Assembly (NCBI GenBank): GCA_030844895.1
Contig: CM061231.1
Location: 32,187,149 to 32,251,148, forward strand
Length of the DNA stretch: 64,000 nt
Direction: 5' to 3'
Origin: Ambrosia x helenae
Taxonomy: Eukaryota; Streptophyta; Magnoliopsida; Asterales; Asteraceae
The notes under the pieces were generated by a model. That model made no database searches. It saw only the letters and a list, made by a program, of their open reading frames with translations, and was not told the DNA's origin. The position numbers and the translations under genes are program-made. Positions 1-10,695 of this stretch are shown here, piece by piece. Every line of letters starts with the position of its first letter. Position 1 is the stretch's first letter.

Positions 1-2460
1 AGCCAAATCAAGGGGGTTTCGGCGCATGAGCTAAAATCCAGATTGTCCAAGCTTATTACACAATAAGGTATCTTTTATTTGGTACAATTTGATGTAAAAA
101 TCCGTTTTTGATCATGGTGAAAATTAGGGTTTTTAAGAAACGTGAAATTGTAGGTTGATTGAGGTTGCTTTAGACTTGGGGAAACCTTAAATGTACCTAG
201 TATGCTTGTGAATCACATTCTATGTGTGTAATTGATGTTGGTCATATGAATATGTTAATATGTGAAGTTGGTTTCTACCTCTAGGTGGATACCACATATA
301 GCTAGTAGTTATGATAACTCTTAGGAGTTGTATAATGAGAAAATTAGGATAAAGAGTTTAAACAACATGATATGATGATGATTTGACAAATAAATATGCT
401 TTTGCTAAGTTTAACTCATGAAAATCAATTGAATTTGGTGGGTGCGCACCAAGTGTTTGATGAAACGCCTCAATATCCTTGTTTGCAAATTGAGGTGATA
501 ACTAGATTTGGGTAATCATGGAATTACCCGCATATAAAACGTGAAACACATGTTTAAAAGATGGATCACACCATACATGAAAATATAGCCCAATGATGAT
601 TGGGAAAGTGATATAATGGTGTGAATAAACTCATGAGATGTGCTAGTTATTGGACATGATGACTAACTTAATTAATCTTATGAGTATAGATAAGGTTGAC
701 CTTGTCAAGCTAGGTGCAAGCTTGGAAGAAATGGATCAACGAGCAAAACGGGTAAAGCAGATACGAGCTTAAAGTGCAAGGAAATGAGAATGAATACAAT
801 GTAAATTTTACTTACACCATTAGACTATAGCATAACTAAATTGTTGTATACATTAGTCTTAAATCTTGACAATGTGATAAAGGTAAACCCCAAGGGGTGG
901 AATCTATTAAGTGGGTCGCTTTATGGGCACTCATAACAAAACGTGTTTTATGACCTTAATCGAGATAATGAGTTGTCACCAAATGGTGAAATTTATCAAA
1001 CAGGTTAATTAATAATGATATGTGAGGAATGATGTTTTTAATCCAAATGAAAGCATTTGAATGAAGTCGTTAAGTATGTTGTTAAATGGGTCAATATTGT
1101 GTCACTTGAACCATAGATAAAGGCTTGGAAAACATAGTATCATTAACTATGGGTCTAAACAAGTCAAATGGTGATGTCCTCATCATTTGAGTCAAACACT
1201 TGATGCTTGTATTTCAAGAATTAAGATCCATGAGGTTGAATAGATCAAATGGCGAAGTATTACCATTTGAGTTTCGAGAAATTAATGTTTGTCAATCTAG
1301 AAAGCATGCAGGTAAATGCATTTTGAGAATGGGCACTTGATGCCAAGAATCATGGAGGATGAGCACAAGGTATGGATATGGGTCAAGGCCACCTAGTAAG
1401 TCCGTAGCTAAATAAACGCCTTCGGGTGAAGCAACATGGGTACTAAAACTACTCACATGAAGTGTGGGTGTCAATCAAGTAAGTTACTTCCATAACTATG
1501 TCTAATGCGCGCTACTGCTTTAGAACTGACTAAATAAGACAAATCATGAGAAATGGTTAAAATCTAAGTCTGGAAGGACTTAGAGGATTTTAAACAAGTC
1601 ATTGAGTCAAAAATAATGTATTTGAAACAAGAAATGTCGCCATGGATGGCTAAATGGAAAGATTTGGCTATAAGGGGCATTTTGGGAATTTAAAGATTTA
1701 CTAAAGGTTAAATCTAAGAACCGAATCATCATGAAACGAACTGGGCATTGTTTTTAGTTAAACAAGTGTCCAATGAGTTGATAATATGATTTTTATGTCT
1801 TTTGTATGGTAAAATAGTGTCTTGCATAGCCCAAGTCCTTAACGGGTCGATTTGGGTAAAACCGACATGAACATTTAAAACTAGGAACAGGGTCATAGTG
1901 ACATAAACCTAATGAGGTTATTAATGGCCTCTTAAATGTGTTTGCAACAACCTAAATACTTGGATATATATTGCTTGAAAAAGCTTTCATACAAGATTAA
2001 AGTGTAGGTCATGAAATGGTGAAAATAGTAGTTTTGAAACGGCCGCATAAGGTTTCTTTGGTATTCAAAACGGCCATTTTGGGTGTATTAGAAACTTTTA
2101 TTATTTAAAGCCTAAATAGAAAGGTGAAACGGCCGCGTAAGACTTCACCGAAACAATAGAAACGGCCGCATAAGCGGGCAATGCAGTAAGACATGCTGAT
2201 TTTCAAAAATTCATATAAAATCATAAAAAATTGTTAGGAGGTGTTCTTTATATGCTTGGAAAGGTCTTTGAACGAAGAACATTTCTTGTTTGAAAGTCAA
2301 AGTCAGATTATGGGTTTTAAATGGGGTAAAAGCGACCCGAACGGCTGCTGCGCAAAAAGTGCAGCAGTTTGTACTCCTGATATGTGGCCGTTTGGCCTAG
2401 TTTGTTTTGTTTCGACGTGAATGACTCTCATACTATTTTAAATGTATTATTGACAACCCA
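1..2460. other. Gene-free stretch, unassigned repeat-like DNA
   Basis: I see no credible coding region. The only open frames are short, and none resembles a protein I know. Near the right end a motif of the form AACGGCCGC followed by RTAAG occurs three times (about 2038, 2128 and 2160). The sequence style (dispersed imperfect repeats, no gene signals) suits the LTR or untranslated part of an old retroelement, but I could not find its ends. Confidence 0.4.
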
Positions 2461-3045
2461 CTAACCATTATTTGTGTAATGGGCTAGGTAAACATGTGAT
2501 GGATGACCGGGAGCAACGATCAAGTCGTGAGAAGAACCGGACACACCCGAACACGGGTTCGTTACGCAGTCTCCACCTACCCCAAACCCTAGGTATAAAA
2601 GGTCTTATCCTCTCCTTTCCTCCTCATTGTGCAGCCACCTCAAACACAACTCTCCCTCTCTACCCTCTCTATCTCTTCAGGCTCTCTATCTTACCTTTCA
2701 CTCCCACTCTCGATCTCTCCCCCCCCCTTCCTTAGTGACGTCCGACCACTGGTGGTTGCGGCGCAATATTTTTGGGCTTGAAAATGGGCATAGAAAAGGA
2801 GGTGTGGGGTCGGGTATAGATTATGGTCTCCGGTGATGGTTGTGGTGGTCCGATTGTGGTAGTCTTAGGTTAGTTCTTAGGATTTATAGTCATGGTATTG
2901 GCAGATGCGGAAGATGAGGGTTGTGGTTGATGGTGGGTTCGAGAGGTAGTGGTTGTGGCATGTTGAACGCAGCAGGGTGGTTGTTTGGTGGAGATCTTGG
3001 CCAATGGTGGTGGTCTGGCCACGGGTCTGTTAAGGTTTCATGATA
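2461..3045 (+). promoter_or_regulatory. LTR-like leader with TATA box
   Basis: A TATA-like TATAAAA lies at 2594-2600. A pyrimidine-rich CT tract follows (about 2605-2735), then a GGT-rich segment. This arrangement is common in plant retrotransposon LTR promoters and leaders. The GC-rich style resumes after the Copia element at 8647, so both flanks are probably one older element split by the insertion. No coding function is claimed for the open frames here. Confidence 0.35.
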
Positions 3046-3050
3046 GTGAT

Positions 3051-3142
3051 TATTGATACACCGACGTGCATGATACTTCAACAATACTGATTGAAGATGC
3101 AAGTTGTGTTTAGCATTCGCCAGCAACGTCCAAGGGGGAGAT
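3051..3142 (+). other. Extra element 3' end with polypurine tract before the left LTR
   Basis: The bases just left of the 5' LTR include CCAAGGGGGAGAT (3130-3142). This matches the polypurine tract preceding the 3' LTR at 8101-8110. A 5' LTR should be preceded by host DNA, not by a polypurine tract. The segment is probably the remnant 3' interior of a tandem or recombined sister copy. Confidence 0.6.
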
Positions 3143-3618
3143 TGTAAGTGCATTATTCATGTATGTCCCCAGCTAGTGATCCAGTACTGAATGTCGAAGG
3201 TTCAGATAATCAGAAAACGACCAAGACTTTAACTTAAAGACACATTCGACCAGTCGAGAGGTTGAATAGAGTTTATCTTGGGTCGAATGAAGATAGAATA
3301 TATAGATAAGGTTTCATTCGAACCCACGAGGGGTCGAATGAACCCATTCGACCTTATGTAAGGGTCAAATGAAATGCCTATATAAAGGGAAAAGTTAGTT
3401 ATTTAGAAAGTTAGTTATCATTTTGAGCTTTTCCCAATTTGATTTGATCTAATACACGAGTAAAGTTATGGAAATTGCTCGGTGATTCGTTATATGTTTT
3501 CATCACGATCGTTACTGTTTATTTCTGAATCATTTTGCACAACCGAGGGGATTTCGCACCCTACGGTTGGTGTTCGTGAGATCACGTTTCGTGTTTACGA
3601 TCCGAAAACGAATTTTCA
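3143..3618 (+). repeat. 5' LTR of the Copia-type element
   Basis: It begins TGTAAGTGCATT and ends GAATTTTCA. It aligns along its length with 8111-8641 apart from substitutions and a missing ~54-bp TG-rich segment near 3436. It contains several GGTCGAA/TTCGACC motifs, including a 9-bp-stem hairpin at 3332-3353 whose partner in the 3' LTR is broken by substitutions. Confidence 0.9.
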
Positions 3619-4182
3619 AGTGGTATCAGAGCGTAGGCTCGATTTCACGATTGCAAATTGATTTGAATTGATGAAAACAAATTAAAATTATGGTTTAAAG
3701 ATCAAAACCCTAGAAATTTTGAAGCTTTTCATAAGAACATGGTTTTTGATTAAATTAGAGTTGAATTTGATGTTGTTTTCAAAAATTCTTTCACAAATGT
3801 TTGTCTAAATTCAATTCCGAACAAAACCTGTCATATTTCATTACATTTGGTGAAAATTTTGTCAAAAATAGATCTGATTCGTGTTCTTGAGGTTGAAGAT
3901 GATGAACAGACCTGAAAAGGTCGAATGAGAGATTCGAGAGGTCGAACCAAGCATATTTTAGGTCGAACCAACTTGTTTTAGGTCGAACCTAGAGTGTTTT
4001 TAGGCCGAACCAGATTTTTCAGTGTGTATTGTTTTTCATTTGACCAGTTCTTGTTCATTCGACCTTACGTGATGTCGAACGTAGATTACATCAGGTCGAA
4101 CCTAGTCTTTGATTTTCAAAGATTTTCATTCTTGAGGTCGAATCAATTATGATGTTCATTCGACCCTTTTGAAAGGTCGAAT
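3240..4182. repeat. GGTCGAA motif cluster in the LTR and leader
   Basis: The heptamer GGTCGAA or its reverse complement recurs in the LTR and again at high density in the leader, for example at 3919, 3940, 3961, 3981, 4003 (GGCCGAA variant), 4096, 4137 and 4174, with inverted copies near 4059 and 4157. Inverted pairs can form hairpins. The role is unknown; RNA structure in the packaged transcript or a protein-binding site are possibilities. Confidence 0.7.
3621..3632 (+). other. Primer binding site, initiator Met tRNA type
   Basis: TGGTATCAGAGC lies two bases after the 5' LTR. It is the usual plant LTR-retrotransposon sequence complementary to the 3' end of initiator methionine tRNA. Confidence 0.92.
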
Positions 4183-4298
4183 AGGACTGTATTTTTGTTG
4201 GTATGAACCTACGACTATGTGGATAATATTTTTCAAATTTTAAGGTGTAAAAAAATTTCGAAATTTTTTTAGAAAATTTTAGAAGAACTGATGATTAG

Positions 4299-5834
4299 AT
4301 AAAAGCTCAGATAGAAGCTGCACGACAACAATCACAAAGACAAAAATCTCAAGTTGACAACATTTGGGGATTTCCATTGACACCGAGACCTATTGTTGAT
4401 TATTGTGGAAACATAATAGCTCCAGCTGTGCAACCAACTGATAAATTGGTACATGTTGACAAGTGTGTTAACAGTGAGAGTTGTAAAAGTGATGTTGTGT
4501 GTCTTGCTAAACAAATGAAAAATGATGATTCAAGTGAATTGTCAAAGAGCAATTTAAGTTCTAATACGAGTTCAGAACAGAGTGAATCAAGAGGAAGTGA
4601 TACATCAAATGTTGATGTAAATTCTGAGAATGGTTATGAGAATGGTAATAATGCAGATGCTGAGGTAAATTCAAAATCTGAATGTGCTAAATGTGCTAAG
4701 TGTGTCAAATTGAAAAATGAAATGATGAAACTTATTGAGGACAAACAAAACTTAGCAAATGAACTTGAAAGATATAAAATTGAAAATAAAATTTATATGA
4801 ATAATGAAAAACATTTTATAAATCAAATTGAATCTTTTAAGAAAGAGATATTAGAACTCCATGAAACTATTACAAAGAATAATTTCACACCAGAAATACA
4901 TGTCACAACACCTTGTGTTGTTGATCCCGATTCTGAGGTGAAATCAGTGTTTGGAGAGAAAACTGAAAATGTGGTAGTAACTTCAGAACCTGAATCCGAA
5001 GAGAAACCCATATTTAAGTTTCCTGAAGGAGTTGAAGGATCCTATATGTTGGTAGGACAGGACAAATTGATTTTCAACAAAGATTTTCCAATTGATAATA
5101 TCGAACAATCTTTACTTAAATGTTTCTTTGTCGATAACAATGATTTGATAAATCAATTTAGAAATCAATTCAGTCATCTTCATTTTGAACTCAATCCTAA
5201 CCAACATGAGAATGAAAAGGATCAGCCTGGGAACAAAAAGAAAAATCCTAGGGCAAAAGTACCAAAACAAAACAAATCGAAAGGACATCAGATGAAAAAT
5301 TCTTATCATGAGAATTCAAGAAGTTTTTCAGCTAGATCACATGACTTTTATGATTATCCAAGTCACTCTCGATTTGATGTTTATTGGAGAAACAATTCAC
5401 CATAGTATTCTCATGAATATGTTGAATGGCGAAGTTGTTTTGAATGTGGTGAAGTGGAACATATTGCTGCTCATTGTCCTTATTGGTATTGGGATGAAGG
5501 GTATGCATGTGATTTTGAAGAGTATAGGTCCTGTTTTAACTGCGGAGAGTGTGGGCATTTGGTTGCTGCCTTTCCGTATGTTAAACAGAAAAGGACAGAA
5601 GTGAATGTTGCTAAAAATTCAGGCAATGTCAAAAAGCCTGTATCCCCAAAACAACTCAAGAAACAAAAGGGGAAACGGGTTGTGTATGACAGTCGAAACA
5701 AGATTGCCTTGAACAAAAATGGAGATAGTGAACGGGTTGCTAAGGTAAGGTGGGGTTCTAGGGCTAAGCCTAAGAATAACTCTAAGCCTAGTTCTTCATC
5801 AGTTAAGTCTGAGAAGATTCCAAACAAAGTTTAG
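4299..5834 (+). pseudogene. Copia-type gag remnant with zinc knuckles, nonsense-interrupted
   Basis: One frame runs from after a stop at 4296 to 5834 with an internal TAG at 5403-5405. No in-frame ATG lies near the expected N-terminus, and the usual N-terminal gag domain is missing. The product is Lys/Asn/Ser-rich with a coiled-coil-like stretch (about 4690-4880). After the stop, a canonical CX2CX4HX4C zinc knuckle is encoded near 5435-5476 (CFECGEVEHIAAHC). A second knuckle near 5530-5572 has its last Cys changed to Phe, so it should not bind zinc normally. Gag coats the retrotransposon RNA in cytoplasmic particles. This copy cannot make a full Gag without readthrough, and its start is lost. 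Confidence 0.85.
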
Positions 5835-6088
5835 AAGCAGGTTTCAAACAAGAAACTTGAAAAGTTAAAAATCAAAACAAAATCAAAGAAAAAAGAAATC
5901 TAAAATAAAACCTAAACTTGTTTGGAAACCCAGGTCATTTTCTCAATCCACAACTTTTACTTCAAATCACTCCATAGAAAAACCAATTGATTTTTCAAAA
6001 GGAGAATGGATTGATATTCCTAGGATTGATGACCTTGGATGACCCATCATTGTGAAGGGATGGATTCCTCTCACCTACTAATTGTTTA

Positions 6089-6352
6089 ATGAGTGTGCAG
6101 GTTGTTCCAGACAGACCTATTAGCTATCTTTTGATAGTTGATAGTGGAGCATCTGTATACAAGCTATTTATTGGAGAGGTGATGGTCAAGAAAGTTATAT
6201 TGAAAAAAAGAAAAAGAAAACATGAATTCAACATAGAGGAGAGTGTTTGTCGTCTGTTTCCTACCTGTGAAGCCGGAAAACGTTGCAATCTCATGCAATT
6301 GCTCTCAGGTTTTGGAGTTTCACAACAGATGCGACATTTCGGTTTATTCTAA
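6089..6352 (+). pseudogene. Aspartic protease remnant (start of pol)
   Basis: This 87-codon frame contains IVDSGAS at residues 16-22, the catalytic Asp-Ser-Gly signature of retrotransposon proteases that cut the Gag-Pol polyprotein. Similarity stops soon after the motif, where the sequence becomes a Lys-rich tail and ends. The frame differs from that of gag by two bases. Everything downstream (integrase, reverse transcriptase, RNase H) is deleted. Confidence 0.7.
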
Positions 6353-8100
6353 ACTATCTTATCTTTGTTAATGGTTTTACTAATTGAAAGAACTAAGTGA
6401 GTCAAGTAATCTGAGTGGGAAAATGGTTTTTGAAATCAATGCGTAAACCGTATCGGATATCATTTTATTTCGTTTTTCTTCAAAAAGTTTAAAAAAAATC
6501 CAAAAATATGCTTATTTTTAGATTTTTAGGGGGAGAAAATTTCAGAAAAATCAAAATTATAAAATAGAAAATCAAAAATCAGTTTTCCTGGAGAAAAAGA
6601 GGAAATGATAGTACATCAGTGGACTGTCAGGCTACTCTGAAAACAAAATGAATTAATAAACATTGAGTAGCCACTACAATTATATATTGGTAGGCTTAAA
6701 TTAAAATTTAAAGTTCAGCATGGTGATATAAACCTAAAAACATTAACTGATAATCATGTGGATCAACGTCTCGTTGGCATATGGTCTTAGTACCGAAATT
6801 TCGTTTGATAAATTGCCAAAATCAGAGGTTTCAGGTCATTATGTTGTTAGTTATCTGGGGATAGCCTAACTAATCTTTTGTCGTATTGATTTACGGATCT
6901 AGATCAGTCACGGTATCTTAACAAAAGATCTTTAATGACAAATCCTTAAGTTACCGAATGAGGAACTTGATATGTGTGATGATAATCAAAGATTATCTAA
7001 TGCATCGTATCAATACTATGATGAAAATCATGTATGATATTAGTCCTCACCCTGGTAGAGTGCACAAGTCACTTTGAAGCATTAATTTGCTAACCTATCA
7101 CCTCTGTGCCTCATACCTTGTAACTAACGGATAACTACAATGTAATCACGCGTTACAATGAAGCTTTGTGCAATTCTTGATACGGGAATGTGTCATATGT
7201 GCGGGGACACCATAGGTTTTTCAGTATCTAATATTACCTTAACATATCTAAAGTGCTGAACAATGAATCATGATTTTGGGTTTAAGTGGACAAACATACT
7301 GGTAATGGTTGTAGGATGCTCAATGACAAAAACAGAAAATTGATCAAATAGAGTTTTGACTGACTGTTTCAATACTGATATGATCCTCTTACAGGAAAAT
7401 TTACAAAAATATGTCTAGTTTACTTTTATGCAAATCTATTTGAAAATTCAAAAAGATTTTTGGTGTGTTTTAGCATAAACTTTGAAAAATCAAAATGTTT
7501 TGTTTTGTTTTTATTTTCGATAACCGATGTTGGGATACTAAATGTGAAAGCTCAGATGCTCGAGAGTTGTAAAAAAGGAAATCAAATTGCAAATTTTAAA
7601 GTTTCTGGTGCAAATGAAAAATGATTAATTGTTCAGGGGGGAGAACTATTAAGGGTCGAAAGGTATGTAAAGAGTACTTCTGAGATTTTTTTTCGTGTCT
7701 AACGCCGGTTGTAGTTTGTGCAGTTTTTTGTAAATTTTTCTGCAGAATCAAACACAACAGGTGCATTGCTCAAAAATCATCGACAAAGCTTATAACTGAA
7801 CAAGACCCAAACCTGAACATCTAGATCACCATAACAACAGTCAGAAGTTGTAAAACATGTGATAAGTGAGATCATGGAAGTAAAGAATTCAAGATTGTTC
7901 TGTCTTCATCTCTGGACCAACAAATGACAAAGCCAAAATTTCTTGAGTCTGTTTGAGATTTCAAAGCTTACTGTAGAGATAGACAAGAACCTCAACACAA
8001 ATGTGCAAGAAAATGGAATGTTTTCAATTCGTTCAAGATGATGATTGCAAGACTTGAAAAATTGATAGTTTTCTGATTTTGTACATCACTAGCTAGGTCC
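6353..8100 (+). other. Non-coding 3' interior of the Copia element
   Basis: No coding signal. Two additional G-rich polypurine runs are present, near 6528 (AGGGGGAGAAAA) and 7636 (AGGGGGGAGAAC), besides the true polypurine tract at 8101. They could be remnants of deleted internal segments or extra plus-strand priming sites. Confidence 0.6.
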
Positions 8101-8110
8101 AAGGGGAGAT
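8101..8110 (+). other. Polypurine tract
   Basis: AAGGGGAGAT immediately precedes the 3' LTR, the expected primer for plus-strand DNA synthesis. Confidence 0.85.
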
Positions 8111-8641
8111 TGTAAGTGCATTATTCATGTATGTCCCCAGCTAGTGATCCAGTACTAAATGTTGAAGGTTCAGATAATCAGAAAACGACCAAGACTTTAA
8201 CTTGAAGATACATTCAACCAGTCAAGAGGTCGAATGGAGTTTGTCTTGGGTCGAATGAAAATAGAATATATAGAGAAGGTTTCATTCGAACCCACGAGGG
8301 GTCCAAGGAACCCATTCGACCTTATGTAAGGGTCGAATGAAATACCTATATAAGGGGAAAAGTTAGTTATTTAGAAATTTAGTTATCATTTTCAGCTTTT
8401 CCCAGTTTGTGTGTGTGTGATATTCTCTGTATTAGGTCTAGGTTATTCATCTGTAATATCATTGATTTGATCTAATACACGAGTAAAGTTATGGAAATTG
8501 CTCGGTGATTCGTTATCTGTTTTAATCATGATCGTTACTATTTATTTCTAAATCATTTTGCACAACCAAGGGGATTCCGCACCCTACGATTGGTGTTCGT
8601 GAGATCACGTTTCGTGTGTACGATCCGAAAATGAATTTTCA
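8111..8641 (+). repeat. 3' LTR of the Copia-type element
   Basis: Homologous to 3143-3618 with the same ends. It keeps a TG-rich ~54-bp segment that the 5' LTR has lost, so it is the more complete of the two LTRs (531 bp). Confidence 0.9.
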
Positions 8642-8646
8642 GTGAT

Positions 8647-9121
8647 GACGGTGGTTTTTCTTAGGTGACCAGAGACGAGTTGCGGTGTTGGTGTTCACAT
8701 CGGGGTCGGGCTGTTGTAGCCTCGATAATGGTGGTCTTTCATTAGGTGGTGGTGCCGATTTGGTCGAGCAAAGGTGGAGACGGGGGATGATGATGTTCTT
8801 GTTGAGGTGGTTCTCAGTGGTGACAGGTTACGAGTCGTGTCAACCTGGGTCTTGGGTTTCGGCTAAGATCTGTTTCGAATTTGGTTGTTCGAGTGAATCG
8901 GGTCGAGTTAACCTTGGTTCTGGTCTCGCTTCAGATCCGGTCCACCCGGGGTTAGACCTGGTCAAACCGAGTCAACTCGATCAGATCGGTCAACACGTAT
9001 ATCAAGACGCACGCGATTATGGTATAACTTAAATTTGTATTTATTTTATTGAAATGTTCATAATTATAAATATATGAATATTTATAACATATAAGTCCGA
9101 AATAACTCGCGAATGAACTAG

Positions 9122-9123
<2 letters not shown>
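8647..9123. other. GC-rich flank, probably the older element the Copia copy entered
   Basis: The style matches 2740-3045 (GGTGG-rich, then Gln/Ser-like codons without a convincing protein). A 115-codon open frame at 8685-9032 has no recognisable domain, and I do not call it a gene. Confidence 0.35.

Positions 9124-9162
<39 letters not shown>
9124..9162. repeat. (TA)n microsatellite
   Basis: About 19 TA units directly abut the left end of the element at 9163. A second AT run (10679-10695) abuts its right end. Confidence 0.95.
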
Positions 9163-9165
<3 letters not shown>

Positions 9166-10403
9166 GAGGGATAAATTGAAAATCCTCCCAGTTAAGAAAA
9201 CCCATGAAACCCTTCACCTGACCATCCATTTTAGTGATCAAGGGTGGTGGTTGTTTATGCTTTTCCATCAAAACTAAAATATTGTCTTTTAGTCACCAGG
9301 GGTAATTTGGTCCATACAAAATTTAGTGTTCTCTTATCTCTCCTCTTTCCTCTCTTCTTTCTCTCATTTTATTAATAGATTCATGTGTTTTTCTAAAAAA
9401 AATTCATTCCTGCTTTGTTTTACCTGGTTTCAGTCTCATATACATATGTTTTTTTGTAAACATGTTCAAAGAAACACATGTTCGTGTATTAAATAACAGA
9501 TGAACATATGATAAATTATATCCAGCCAACAAAAACATATGATAAATTATAACAAAACAATGAAAAACATATGTTAAAATATACAACAAACACAAAAAAA
9601 CATATGTTTTTAATGGAAAAAACAATTGTTCTTAAAACAGAAAACAATACAAAATCAAATGAAGTGAAAGGATCTAGACAATTTTGCTCATAACCAGCGA
9701 AAACACAAACAAAACATTTGTTGAAGCTGATGTTTCAAGAAAATCATCATAATAACATGAACCATAACATTTGTTGAAGATCTAACTGAACCAACAGTTT
9801 CTTTACTTCATCTTGAAGCTCGAATCACTTTTATCTTGACGGGTTACAGATCCGACACCGAGAAACATGAAAAACATAAAAAAAAAGTATAAAATAATAA
9901 TTAAAGAACATGAAAAACTGCATCATCCAAGCAAAAAAAAAAAAGCAAACTATCTGATCTATGCACTTCTTCATCTATGGCTTCTTCTTCAAGTTCATCC
10001 AAACAGAGTTCACCTCTTTCTACTATCGCACCTCATCTTGTACATCGTGTTCATCCAAACAAAAAAGCAGAACAGAGTCAGATCTAAAAAGAGTTGAAAG
10101 AAATACCAGATCTATTCAACCACTGCCGTCCACCTCATCGCCATCGTCGTTCATCACCACCACCGTCTACCGAGTCGCCATCGTCATTCATCACCACCAT
10201 CGTCTACCTCGTGCACCTCACCAATCGGATTTGTTCACCGGCTTCAAAACCCTCGGATCTGTTCAGTCCAAACCCACTTCACACCTCACCAAACGAATCG
10301 TCGTTCACCAACTGAATCGACTTCAAAACACCTCCGGATCTGTGTTACCACCTCTATTAGAAAAGGCTTCCAAACAATCCATCACGTGAGGGTTATTTGT
10401 GTA

Positions 10404-10458
<55 letters not shown>

Positions 10459-10678
10459 GATGGTGAGGGAGTAGAGAGAGGTGAGGCAGGAGAGTCTTTT
10501 AGAGAGAGAGAGAGATGGGATTATGTATGTGTCAGTATCTAGAGAAGAGAGATAGGTGTTTAATGTCTATAATACCCCTTTTTCAATCTTTAGGATGGTA
10601 TACGTGGAAGCATGATGGCCACAAGATGGGGTTTACATGGTTTTCTTAAGTGAAGGTGGTTTTCTATTTAGAATTCCC
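9163..10678. mobile_element. MULE-like terminal-inverted-repeat element in an AT microsatellite
   Basis: The left end (9163-9212) and the reverse complement of the right end (10628-10678) align imperfectly over about 50 bp, sharing TTAAGAAAAC and AAACCC blocks. Both ends sit in AT repeats, a typical landing site for some plant Mutator-like elements. No transposase is visible, so it is non-autonomous. It contains a (GA)n run (about 10406-10459) and Ser/Pro-rich open frames (9961-10389) without domain signals. Confidence 0.55.
10406..10459 (+). repeat. (GA)n microsatellite
   Basis: A long AG run with one AAAG interruption, followed by shorter AG runs to about 10515. Confidence 0.9.
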
Positions 10679-10695
10679 ATATATATATATATATA

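Larger units (their letters stand above)
3046..8646 (+). mobile_element. Non-autonomous Copia-type LTR retrotransposon, decayed
   Basis: Two similar LTRs (3143-3618 and 8111-8641) start with TGTAAG and end with TTTTCA. A primer binding site lies directly after the left LTR (3621-3632) and a polypurine tract directly before the right LTR (8101-8110). The interior of about 4.5 kb keeps only the C-terminal part of gag and the start of the protease; integrase, reverse transcriptase and RNase H are absent. The LTRs differ at roughly 28 of about 476 aligned bases by eye, plus a ~54-bp deletion in the left one, so the copy is old. A 5-bp direct repeat GTGAT at 3046-3050 and 8642-8646 may be the target duplication, but then 92 bp including a second polypurine tract lie outside the left LTR. 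Confidence 0.85.

Noticed and set aside
9961..10389. 142-codon Ser/Thr/Pro-rich frame as a gene
   Set aside because: It lies inside a MULE-like element in simple, low-complexity sequence, with overlapping open frames and no domain.
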